Shown here piece after piece: positions 42,225 to 48,836 of a stretch of 48,836 nt of DNA. The position numbers and the translations under genes are program-made. The notes below the pieces were generated by a model. It searched no databases, was not told the origin of the DNA, and was given only the letters and a program-made list of their open reading frames with translations. Each line of letters begins with the position of its first letter. Within the stretch, counting starts at the first letter, position 1. This stretch comes from Gammaproteobacteria bacterium (GTDB taxonomy: Bacteria; Pseudomonadota; Gammaproteobacteria; Chromatiales; Chromatiaceae), in contig JASBTJ010000094.1 of NCBI GenBank assembly GCA_030148485.1, positions 1 to 48,836 on the forward strand. The letters run 5' to 3'.

Positions 42225-43217
42225 GGGCGGCCCGCCACAGGCACGCAATGCGCGATCGAGCGCAGCGGCGTCCAGCTCGGCGTGGTGGATGATTTCCAGG
42301 CGACTGTCGTTACGGGTTTGTGCCGGTTGCCAACCGCCGCCGTCGTCACTGCGGTTGATGGCCCGCCAACCCTGGTCGGTGTGCAGCACGCCTTTGATGC
42401 GATCGACGTTCAGACCGCCCAGCCAGGTCTCCAACCGATCCGCGTCAAACCGCTGATCGGCGCCGATGCGCCAGCCGATGCTGAGGTAGGCGTCGCCGCG
42501 GCCTTCCAGCATCAGCCAATCACGGTGTTCGGCGCCGGCATGTCCGTGGGGGTGGTCATGGTCGTGCGACTGCGCTGCAAGGAAGGCGTGGGCTTCCGGG
42601 AAGGCGGCTTGGCGTGGCTGTCGAGGCAGGTCCAGCCAGGCCGGGTTCAGACGCCCATGTGCCACCAGCGCGGCGCGTGTCTTGGCCGGCTGCTGGGTGG
42701 CGACGAAGGCCGCAAAGGCCTCGTGCTCGGTGTCGCTGTAGAGATCGGCCTTGCTGGCGACCAGCACGTCGGCCAGATGGATCTGGTCCTGCCAGGTGGG
42801 ATGGGCGCGGTGGCGCGAAGACGCCAGATGCCGCGCGTCCAGCAGGGTCAAGGTGGCGCGCACGTCCAGCACCTGCCGATAGAAGGGGCCTTCCAGGGTC
42901 GCCAGAATCTGTGCCGGGTGCCCCAGGCCAGTGGGCTCGATGAGGATGCGATCCGGGCGTTGCTCGCGGATCAGACGGTTAAGCCCAACCGTGAAGGCCT
43001 GGCTGGATACGCAACATACGCAGCCGCCGGGGACTTCAGTGACGGTGACGCCGGTGTCTTCCAACAGCGCACCGTCCACGCCGATCTCACCGAACTCGTT
43101 CACCAGCACCGCCCAACGCTGGTCCGGCGGCCGGTGGGTCAGCAGATGGCGGATCGCGGTAGTCTTGCCGACGCCCAGAAAGCCGGTGATCAGATTGACC
43201 GCAATGGGTTCGCTCAC
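42216..43217 (-). CDS. COG0523/CobW-family metal-chaperone GTPase
   Basis: 333 residues. Walker A T-G-F-L-G-V-G-K-T-T (residues 11-20), the metal motif G-C-V-C-C (65-69), and the guanine site S-K-A-D about 155. A histidine-rich stretch (D-H-D-H-P-H-G-H) lies near residue 220, before the CobW C-terminal domain. Such proteins insert or deliver zinc, iron or cobalt; this type is commonly zinc-related. The start codon is GTG at 43217. Confidence 0.92.
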   Translation of the reverse strand: MSEPIAVNLITGFLGVGKTTAIRHLLTHRPPDQRWAVLVNEFGEIGVDGALLEDTGVTVTEVPGGCVCCVSSQAFTVGLNRLIREQRPDRILIEPTGLGHPAQILATLEGPFYRQVLDVRATLTLLDARHLASSRHRAHPTWQDQIHLADVLVASKADLYSDTEHEAFAAFVATQQPAKTRAALVAHGRLNPAWLDLPRQPRQAAFPEAHAFLAAQSHDHDHPHGHAGAEHRDWLMLEGRGDAYLSIGWRIGADQRFDADRLETWLGGLNVDRIKGVLHTDQGWRAINRSDDGGGWQPAQTRNDSRLEIIHHAELDAAALDRALRACGGPPSK

Positions 43218-43249
43218 GTTGGCCCGAGGTGCCTACGTTTTGTCATGGC

Positions 43250-44221
43250 TCAGCGATCCGGCCGCAGTTGATCCTGCTGGCCTTCGTAGTAGTAGTCGTA
43301 CAGACCGAGCATTTCGCGGGTGAAGCTCCAAGCCTCATTGTAGGACAGGCCGCTGTCTTCGGGGATGATCACCTTCACGTAAAGGCCTTCGCTGTGCTGC
43401 GTCTTGAGGGCGCTGAGACGCTGGTTCAGCGCGTCGCGTGGCAGCACGGCGTAGGCACCTTGGGTGCCTTCGCGGAATTGGATGACCGGCACGCCGTCCC
43501 GTTTCCCATACCGGACCTCTACCAGGTAGCGACCGTTCGGCGAGCGGGCCGGGCGTATCAGTTTGTCGTATTTCACCCGCAATTCATCGAACTTGCCCAC
43601 CAGTTGGCTGTACTGCTGGACGCTGGTCTGTTGTTCGCGCTGCGCGGCCGCCAGGGCCTGCTGGGCCTCGGTGAGTTGGATGTCCATTTCGTCCCGCTGG
43701 CGCATGGTGTTGGTCAGGCGTGCTTCTGCGCCAGCGAGTTGTTCCTGCAAGGTGCCGGTCTGTGCTTGCAGGTCGGTCAACTGCTGCTGTTGCCGTTCCA
43801 CCGCCAGATTGGCCAGGGCCAGTTGTTCGGCCAGATCGTTGCGTTCGCTCAGCAAGGTGGCGATCTCGCGGCGTTGGGTATCGATGATCTGCTGCTGGGC
43901 TGCATCCTGCTGGGCGGCTGATGCCTGGGCATCGCCCAACTGCTGTTGCAGTTGGGCGATGCGGGCCTGAGCGTCGGTGAGCTTGGTCGACAGCGATTGG
44001 TTGGCGGCACCGGTTTGGGCTGCATGTTCGGCTGCCAGGCGCTCTGCCGCCATAGTGGCGCGCAACTCCTTGACCAATTCCATGTTGCGCATCAATAACA
44101 CGACCATGGCGATGAGAAAGATCATCATCACCACGGTCATGATGTCGGTGAAGGACGGCCAGAAGCTTTCGTTGACCTGACCGTCCTGACGATTCAGTCG
44201 GAGATCGACAAAGCCGCTCAT
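43250..44221 (-). CDS. MotB/ExbD/ZorB-like stator B subunit with long coiled coil
   Basis: 323 residues. One transmembrane helix (about 26-44) opens with F-W-P-S-F-T-D-I-M-T; D26 is where MotB/TolR/ZorB carry the proton-binding aspartate. Residues 48-215 are an almost continuous Gln/Ala/Glu-rich coiled coil. The final ~105 residues form a separate domain (Y-L-V-E-V-R-Y-G-K-R-D, Y-V-K-V-I-I-P-E-D-S-G) unlike an OmpA peptidoglycan-binding domain. ATG overlaps the A-subunit stop by four bases, so the two are made together. Confidence 0.82.
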   Translation of the reverse strand: MSGFVDLRLNRQDGQVNESFWPSFTDIMTVVMMIFLIAMVVLLMRNMELVKELRATMAAERLAAEHAAQTGAANQSLSTKLTDAQARIAQLQQQLGDAQASAAQQDAAQQQIIDTQRREIATLLSERNDLAEQLALANLAVERQQQQLTDLQAQTGTLQEQLAGAEARLTNTMRQRDEMDIQLTEAQQALAAAQREQQTSVQQYSQLVGKFDELRVKYDKLIRPARSPNGRYLVEVRYGKRDGVPVIQFREGTQGAYAVLPRDALNQRLSALKTQHSEGLYVKVIIPEDSGLSYNEAWSFTREMLGLYDYYYEGQQDQLRPDR

Positions 44222-45147
44222 GTGTCGTCCCGCAGTCGGAAGCCCCGTTTTAACAGTTCGCTGATGCCAGCCAGATCGTAGCTGAGTTGTACCTGGCCTT
44301 CCTGGAAGCTCTGCAGGGTGCGGGTGATGTTGTCCTGGCCGATGGCCACGGCTTCCTGGGCATTCTGCATCTGTCGCACCAGATGCTGAAGGCCGTCCAG
44401 CAGACCGGCGAAGTCATGCAGCACGGACTCGGTTTGCACCTGAAAACGGGGGATCAGCCAGGTGGCGGTGACTTCTTCGATATTGCTCACCAGGTTGGTC
44501 TGTGCATCGGTGAGTTTCAGATAAAAAAATCCGAAATACAGATAACAGATGATCGCGGTAATGGTGGTGGACAGGGCGGTGCTCATGCCGTGAACCACCA
44601 GCCCCATGCCGTGTACGTCGACGTTGTCGCCCAGTAGATCCGAGGCGCCGAGCAGTGCAATGGCCAATGCCAGGATGGTGCCGAACACCCCGGTCAGGAT
44701 CAGGATGTTGTTGATGAACTTCGGCAGGCTGGAGCGGGTGCTTTCCTGGGCGAGCAATGTCGATGCCAGGGCATTCTGGTCGATCACCGTGCGCACCTCA
44801 TGCAGATGCCGCATATTGCGATAGCGACGGCTGATCAGCGATTGGGCGGGCACCCGGTCGAGCAGATCCTCCGTGTCGCCGCCCAGGTTGGCGACGAATC
44901 TTGCCAGCGCGGCTTCCTCCTTGGCGTAACTGAGGAACAGCCCGACCATGCGCAGGATGCCGATCAGGAACAGCGTCAGGATCGCGCCATTGATCACCAG
45001 TCCCAGCGTAGTCAGTTGATCCTTGATATAGATCGTTTGAATCAGGTCCCGTTGCCATACCAGCAGGGCGGCCACTACGATGCCGACGCCCGCCATCAGC
45101 AACAGGCTGTTGCGGCTGTAGCGGTGACGCAGGTTGATCTGCTCCAC
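44218..45147 (-). CDS. MotA/TolQ/ExbB-like stator A subunit
   Basis: 309 residues from a GTG at 45147 with a perfect GGAGGA site. Membrane helices near 13-31, 47-70, 145-168 and 186-212. The channel signature is L-T-G-V-F-G-T-I-L-A-L and G-M-S-T-A-L-S-T-T-I-T-A-I, as in MotA/TolQ/ExbB. A cytoplasmic loop of about 70 residues lies between helices 2 and 3, and a helical tail of about 95 residues after helix 4. Together with the B subunit it should form a proton-driven rotary stator; what it drives is unknown. Confidence 0.85.
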   Translation of the reverse strand: MEQINLRHRYSRNSLLLMAGVGIVVAALLVWQRDLIQTIYIKDQLTTLGLVINGAILTLFLIGILRMVGLFLSYAKEEAALARFVANLGGDTEDLLDRVPAQSLISRRYRNMRHLHEVRTVIDQNALASTLLAQESTRSSLPKFINNILILTGVFGTILALAIALLGASDLLGDNVDVHGMGLVVHGMSTALSTTITAIICYLYFGFFYLKLTDAQTNLVSNIEEVTATWLIPRFQVQTESVLHDFAGLLDGLQHLVRQMQNAQEAVAIGQDNITRTLQSFQEGQVQLSYDLAGISELLKRGFRLRDDT

Positions 45148-45242
45148 GGGGATTCCTCCAGCGCTGCCGGCGTGATTTCCGCGTGCCGCGGCGCCGGTCG
45201 GTGTTATGGTGGAATCGAGTCTACCACAGCACCGGTACGCCG

Positions 45243-46502
45243 ATGTCGCACCCTGGATCACCTTTGAACTCCGTCAATGCCCAGGCAGCCAGAGGTCTTT
45301 TGCTGGATCTGTTCCAGGCGGCCGTGGCCCGGGTCGAGGGGCGCGCCGCGACCGTCGCGGCGTTGACAGATCGCGTCCCCAGCGAGACCGCGTTGCTGGC
45401 CGTGGGTAAAGCCGCGGATGCCATGGCGCGCGGCGCCGCAGCCTGTCTCGGCGACGATCTGGTCACTGGTCTGGTGGTGACAAAATATGCTCATGGCGAT
45501 GCCCGGTTCTGGCGGGATACGCCGGTGGCCTACCGCGAAAGCGCCCACCCGGTGCCGGACGATGCCAGCTTGGCGGCCGGTCGGGTGGTGGCCGATTTCG
45601 TCACCGGCCTGCCACCCGGACTGCCCTTGCTATGCCTGATTTCGGGCGGTGCCTCGGCCTTGGTCGAACTGCCACGCCCGGGTATCGAGCTCGACCTGTT
45701 GCGGCGTGCCAACGACTGGCTGCTCGGCAGCGGCCTGGACATCCATGCGATCAATCGGGTGCGGCAGGGCATGTCGCAACTGAAGGGTGGGGGGCTCCTC
45801 GATCTGGCGGGGTCGCGGCCGGTCACCGGTTGCTACATTTCCGACGTGGCCGGCGATGACCCTGCGGTGATCGGGTCGGGCCTGCTGGGGCCGATACCCG
45901 AAGCACCGTTGCCGCGTGGGCTGCCGGACTGGTTGGTGCAGATGTTGCAGCCGGTGGTGTGCGACGCCAAGCCGCGCCAGGCGACACGGCGTATCGTCGC
46001 CAGCCTGGACCTGGCGATGGACGCAGCGGCAGCCGCGGCGACGGCGCGAGGCATGACGGTGCATCGGCAGCGCAAGCCCCTCGCCGGGGATGCCGCCGCA
46101 GCGGCCCAGGCTATCGTGGCCACACTGGATCGGGGTGCGCCTGGGGTGTACATCTGGGGGGGCGAAACCACGGTGGCGCTGCCGCCTGAGCCGGGGCGAG
46201 GCGGACGCAACCAGCACCTGGCGCTGGTCGCTGCCACGGCACTCGCCGGCCGATCGGACATCTGGCTGTTGTCGGCCGGCACGGATGGTAGCGATGGACC
46301 CACAGGTGATGCGGGCGCCCTGGTCGATGGCGGCACCATCGCCCGCGCCGCCGTGCAGGGCTTTGAGCCCCTGGCCTGTATTGCCGCGGCGGACGCCGGC
46401 AGCCTGTTGGCTGCCAGTGACGACCTGATCAATACCGGTCCGACCGCGACCAATGTCACTGATCTGGTGATCGCCCTGAAGGGTCGGCCGGCGCCGTCAT
46501 GA
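45243..46502 (+). CDS. Glycerate 2-kinase (DUF4147/MOFRL type)
   Basis: 419 residues. DUF4147 N-terminal domain with A-V-G-K-A-A-D-A-M near 57-65, H-P-V-P-D near 101-105, L-I-S-G-G-A-S-A-L near 137-145; the MOFRL C-terminal domain has G-G-E-T-T-V near 302-307, R-N-Q-H-L-A-L near 321 and G-T-D-G-S-D-G-P-T near 346. It phosphorylates glycerate to 2-phosphoglycerate. It starts 95 bp from the divergent stator operon and leads an operon with a TfoX gene overlapping by four bases. Confidence 0.9.
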   Translation: MSHPGSPLNSVNAQAARGLLLDLFQAAVARVEGRAATVAALTDRVPSETALLAVGKAADAMARGAAACLGDDLVTGLVVTKYAHGDARFWRDTPVAYRESAHPVPDDASLAAGRVVADFVTGLPPGLPLLCLISGGASALVELPRPGIELDLLRRANDWLLGSGLDIHAINRVRQGMSQLKGGGLLDLAGSRPVTGCYISDVAGDDPAVIGSGLLGPIPEAPLPRGLPDWLVQMLQPVVCDAKPRQATRRIVASLDLAMDAAAAAATARGMTVHRQRKPLAGDAAAAAQAIVATLDRGAPGVYIWGGETTVALPPEPGRGGRNQHLALVAATALAGRSDIWLLSAGTDGSDGPTGDAGALVDGGTIARAAVQGFEPLACIAAADAGSLLAASDDLINTGPTATNVTDLVIALKGRPAPS

Positions 46503-46840
46503 GCGCCTGCTCCGAGGAATTCGTCACCTTTGTGCTGGACCAACTGGCCGGGGTTCCGGAGCTGCAGGATCGCCGTATGTTCGGTGCACATGGGTTGGCG
46601 AGCCGGGGGGTGAATTTTGCCATCCTTGCGGCGGACAGCCTGTTCCTGGTGGTGGACGACAGCAGCCGGGGCAAATATCTTGCGGCTGGCATGGAACCAT
46701 TCTGGTACATGAAAAAGACCGGTCGCGTGTGGGTGCGGCGCTACCACGAAGTACCGGCGGATGTGCTGGAGGATCGTGAGCAACTGGCCGAGTGGGCCGA
46801 CGAGGCCATCGCCATCGCCCTGGATACGCGCTCGCGCTGA
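46499..46840 (+). CDS. TfoX/Sxy N-terminal-domain protein
   Basis: 113 residues, only the N-terminal domain of TfoX: R-R-M-F-G-A-H-G-L, F-A-I-L-A-A-D-S-L-F-L-V-V-D, and W-Y-M-K. Full-length TfoX regulates competence genes, but short single-domain versions have unknown roles. ATGA overlap with the kinase gene implies co-translation. Confidence 0.88.
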   Translation: MSACSEEFVTFVLDQLAGVPELQDRRMFGAHGLASRGVNFAILAADSLFLVVDDSSRGKYLAAGMEPFWYMKKTGRVWVRRYHEVPADVLEDREQLAEWADEAIAIALDTRSR

Positions 46841-46882
46841 TCTGCCAGTGGAAAACCTTCCGCTCAGGTAGAATGCGGCGCC

Positions 46883-47698
46883 ATGACCGACCCCGCCCGT
46901 AATCTGTTTGCTGCCGCACGCGACTGCCTGGTGTGTCCGGACGTCGTGGAAAAGTGCCACCTGGCCGAGACGCTCTATACCGACTGGCAGGCCGGCCGCC
47001 TGCTGCGTGATCCGGTTGACCTACCTGATGTGGTTGAAGCCGGTCGGCCATTGCGACCGGAGCTGGTCGCGCCCAAGGACCTGCCACGTCGACGGCTGGG
47101 CTCCGCAGCCGGCAAGGCGGCCATGGTCCATGCCGTGGCCCATATCGAGTTCAACGCCATCAATCTAGCCTGTGATGCGGTGTTTCGCTTTCGTGACATG
47201 CCGGATGCCTATTATGGGGACTGGCTGATGGTGGCCAAGGAAGAGGCCTATCATTTCTCCCTGTTGCAGCAACGCCTGACCGAGCTGGGTCACGCCTATG
47301 GGGATTTTCCCGCCCACAATGGACTCTGGGATCAAGCGATCAAGACCGCTCACGACCCGTTGGTGCGCATGGCACTGGTGCCACGGGTGATGGAGGCCCG
47401 GGGGCTGGATGTCACGCCGGACATGATGGCCAAGTTCCGCGCAGCGGGGGACGGTCGCACGGCGGATATCCTGGTGATCATCCTGCGCGACGAAGTGGGT
47501 CATGTCGCGGCCGGGACGCGTTGGTTCCATCATTTGTGCACGGCACGCGGCGTGGAACCAGACGCGACCTATTTGAGTTTGTTGGAAGAATATTTTGCAG
47601 ACGGGTTGCGCTGCCCGCTGCACATCGAGGCCCGCCGTCAGGCGGGATTCAGCGAAAATGAATTGAGGCAGTTGGAGTCGCTATGCAAAAAATCCTGA
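46883..47698 (+). CDS. DUF455 ferritin-like protein
   Basis: 271 residues. Ferritin-like helical fold with metal-ligand patterns H-I-E-F-N-A-I-N near 92-99, K-E-E-A-Y-H-F near 128-134, and R-D-E-V-G-H near 205-210. DUF455 proteins are thought to be di-iron carboxylate oxidases or tRNA-hydroxylase-like; the function is not established. It overlaps the next gene by 16 bases. Confidence 0.88.
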   Translation: MTDPARNLFAAARDCLVCPDVVEKCHLAETLYTDWQAGRLLRDPVDLPDVVEAGRPLRPELVAPKDLPRRRLGSAAGKAAMVHAVAHIEFNAINLACDAVFRFRDMPDAYYGDWLMVAKEEAYHFSLLQQRLTELGHAYGDFPAHNGLWDQAIKTAHDPLVRMALVPRVMEARGLDVTPDMMAKFRAAGDGRTADILVIILRDEVGHVAAGTRWFHHLCTARGVEPDATYLSLLEEYFADGLRCPLHIEARRQAGFSENELRQLESLCKKS

Positions 47699-48390
47699 CC
47701 GCGCTGGCCCTGGGTGCGGGCCTGTCCACCGCTACCCATGCGGCGCCGCAAAATGCCGCGCTACTGGTCTACCAGGTCTGGGAGCCGGGGTTGGACCCGT
47801 ATCTTTCGCGGGTGCTGGTGACACCGGATTTTGTCCGTATGGACGAGGGCGACGGGACCGAGGATTACACCCTCTACGATCGAGCCCATGACATCATGTA
47901 CAACGTGTCCCGGGAGGACCGGTCAGCGCTGGTGATGAATCCGCCCGCCTTCGACGATGCGATGCCCGACGAGCTGAAACTTGCGCAACGGCTGCAAGCC
48001 GACGAGGGGGCGCCAGCGATCGCCGGCCATGCGCCCCAGCAGGTCACGTTGCTGGCAAACGGCAAGGTGTGTCGGGAGCTGGTGACGGTGCCCGGCCTGA
48101 TGCCCGAGGCGATGGCGGGCTTGCGCGAGTTCCAGTCCTTGCTGGCCCGGGTGCAGGCCGCCACCTTGCACGCCTTCCCCAAGGACATGCAGACGCCTTG
48201 CGATCTGGCGCAGAACGTTTACGCGCCGCTGCGCGGGCTGACCCACGGCCTGCCGATCCAGGAGCGCGGCGCGACCCACAGTCGTTCGCTGTTGGATTTT
48301 ACACCGGCCTTCCAGGTGGACAGCGCGTTGTTCACGATTCCCGCGGACTATCAGCGTACCCCCATGCCTGGGTTGGCGCCGGGCGAGTAG
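47683..48390 (+). CDS. Hypothetical exported protein
   Basis: 235 residues. Signal peptide of about 20 residues (T-H-A-A), then a beta-rich mature domain: L-V-Y-Q-V-W-E-P, R-M-D-E-G-D-G-T-E-D-Y-T-L-Y-D-R-A near 58-74, and two cysteines about 130 and 170. It resembles DUF4412-like exported beta proteins. No known function. Its start lies within the end of the DUF455 gene, implying an operon. Confidence 0.65.
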   Translation: MQKILTALALGAGLSTATHAAPQNAALLVYQVWEPGLDPYLSRVLVTPDFVRMDEGDGTEDYTLYDRAHDIMYNVSREDRSALVMNPPAFDDAMPDELKLAQRLQADEGAPAIAGHAPQQVTLLANGKVCRELVTVPGLMPEAMAGLREFQSLLARVQAATLHAFPKDMQTPCDLAQNVYAPLRGLTHGLPIQERGATHSRSLLDFTPAFQVDSALFTIPADYQRTPMPGLAPGE

Positions 48391-48699
48391 GTTTTTGCGG
48401 ATGTGCGGCAATGTCGCCCCGCGGACGTGACAAGGCCCACGGTCTTGGCTTGGCCGGAAGGTTCTGGGTGGTGAGGATGCGACGCAGCTCAATGTCGCCC
48501 CGGTTCAGCTGTTTGCGTAGGGCCCGCTCACCCAGACCCTGACCGGGAGGGAGAAGGCGCCCCTTGTGTCCGTGCGAGCCGATGACACGTTCAGGTCCTG
48601 GACTCGGTGTCCTCACCAAAGCCCGCGATCATCCGCGTCACTCGCGGGTCGGTTGGGGAAAAGTGGGACAGCAGCGGATGTGGCGGGCAAAAAAGAGGT
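48391..48699. other. Degenerate intergenic region, no gene supported
   Basis: About 310 bp. It contains a 13-base direct repeat CAATGTCGCCCCG (near 48409 and 48491) and a CTCACCCAGACC/GGGAGGGAGAAGG stretch like the common proteobacterial intergenic repeats. Minus-strand frames are low-quality. Confidence 0.45.
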
Positions 48700-48836
48700 T
48701 CATCGAAGATGTCCGGGGAAGGCGGCGCGGATTTTGAGGAAGAAGTAGTCCTCGTCCCGATACGTTTGATGACCTTGATCCGGTTGTTGATGCCTTCCAA
48801 GACGCTGGTATGCAGGGGGTGGCGACAGTGGGCGAG
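48700..48836 (-). pseudogene. C-terminal remnant of an ISL3-family transposase
   Basis: Reading from the right edge gives L-E-G-I-N-N-R-I-K-V-I-K-R, the near-C-terminal signature of ISL3 (IS204/IS1001/IS1096/IS1165) transposases. The expected Y-R-D-E-D-Y-F-F-L-K-I-R-A-A-F-P end is present in another frame (stop at 48700-48702): about eight bases of the usual K-R-M-A-Y-G-Y-R-D are missing, so this copy is frameshifted near 48763. The rest lies outside the window. Confidence 0.8.

Noticed and set aside
43250..45147. Zorya-type anti-phage defence system
   Set aside because: The A subunit lacks the very long ZorA tail, the B subunit lacks the ZorB OmpA domain, and no zorC/D/E genes are nearby; only a distant stator relationship is supported.
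48332..48619. Minus-strand ORF with a G-Q-G-L-G-E-R segment
   Set aside because: The segment is of the kind generated by a common proteobacterial intergenic repeat; no ribosome site or family support.
1..48836. tRNA, rRNA or CRISPR array
   Set aside because: I found no T-loop-like GTTCGA-n-TCC context with cloverleaf neighbours, no rRNA blocks, and no regularly spaced short repeats with unique spacers.

Overview
This is a GC-rich bacterial chromosome segment with dense, short-spaced genes. Several gene families point to a gammaproteobacterium: YaeQ, TsaB, a GloA whose metal-ligand positions match E. coli numbering, LrgA/LrgB, an organoarsenical exporter ArsJ, and an SlyD-type FKBP. A purple-sulfur or Ectothiorhodospira-like lineage (Chromatiales) is plausible, but nothing here fixes the genus. 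I see no rRNA, tRNA, CRISPR array or complete mobile element.

Layout. 1-7.7 kb: the edge of a formylglycine-generating-enzyme-like gene, a gamma-glutamylcyclotransferase operon, small membrane and zinc-cluster proteins, solo arsJ and a periplasmic rhodanese. 7.7-14.9 kb: a candidate GGA-rich small RNA behind an RRM gene, FKBP isomerase, an orphan PhnD-like binding lipoprotein, a frameshifted GlcG/HbpS-like gene, lrgAB, SprT-like, PsiE-like, gloA and yaiI. 14.9-21.6 kb: gamma-glutamyltransferase, yaeQ, a four-copy tandem array of ~200-bp units each carrying a 72-79-nt nested palindrome, a DUF2721 protein and a type III ornithine decarboxylase. 21.7-27.0 kb: a degenerate-receiver/PAS protein next to a cyclic-nucleotide-binding gene broken by a stop codon, DUF192, an AhpD-like protein and a TetR regulator that share an operator-like site, and a membrane diguanylate cyclase. 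27.0-33.0 kb: hexose-6-phosphate mutarotase, catalase, and a three-gene operon (ABM monooxygenase, CarH-like cobalamin-binding protein, soluble histidine kinase). 33.7-41.4 kb: a ZIP-like gene with an in-frame TGA, a DsbG-like protein, a glycosyltransferase/deacetylase/flippase operon, a YqaA-like protein, and two exported phosphoesterases. 41.5-48.4 kb: tsaB, a COG0523 GTPase, a MotA/MotB-like stator pair with a coiled-coil B subunit, and a glycerate kinase/TfoX/DUF455 operon. The right edge is a decayed ISL3-family transposase end.

Most notable. The cobalamin-binding protein carries the W-x9-E-H and E-x-H-x-x-G residues of B12 photoreceptors and is translationally coupled both to a histidine kinase and to a small heme-monooxygenase-like protein, with a catalase gene next downstream; this looks like a light/B12-sensing phosphorelay. 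The stator pair resembles proton-driven motors but lacks the OmpA-type peptidoglycan-binding domain. Four gene remnants carry single disabling lesions (one frameshift, two in-frame stops, one IS deletion), so either recent gene decay or sequence error deserves attention.
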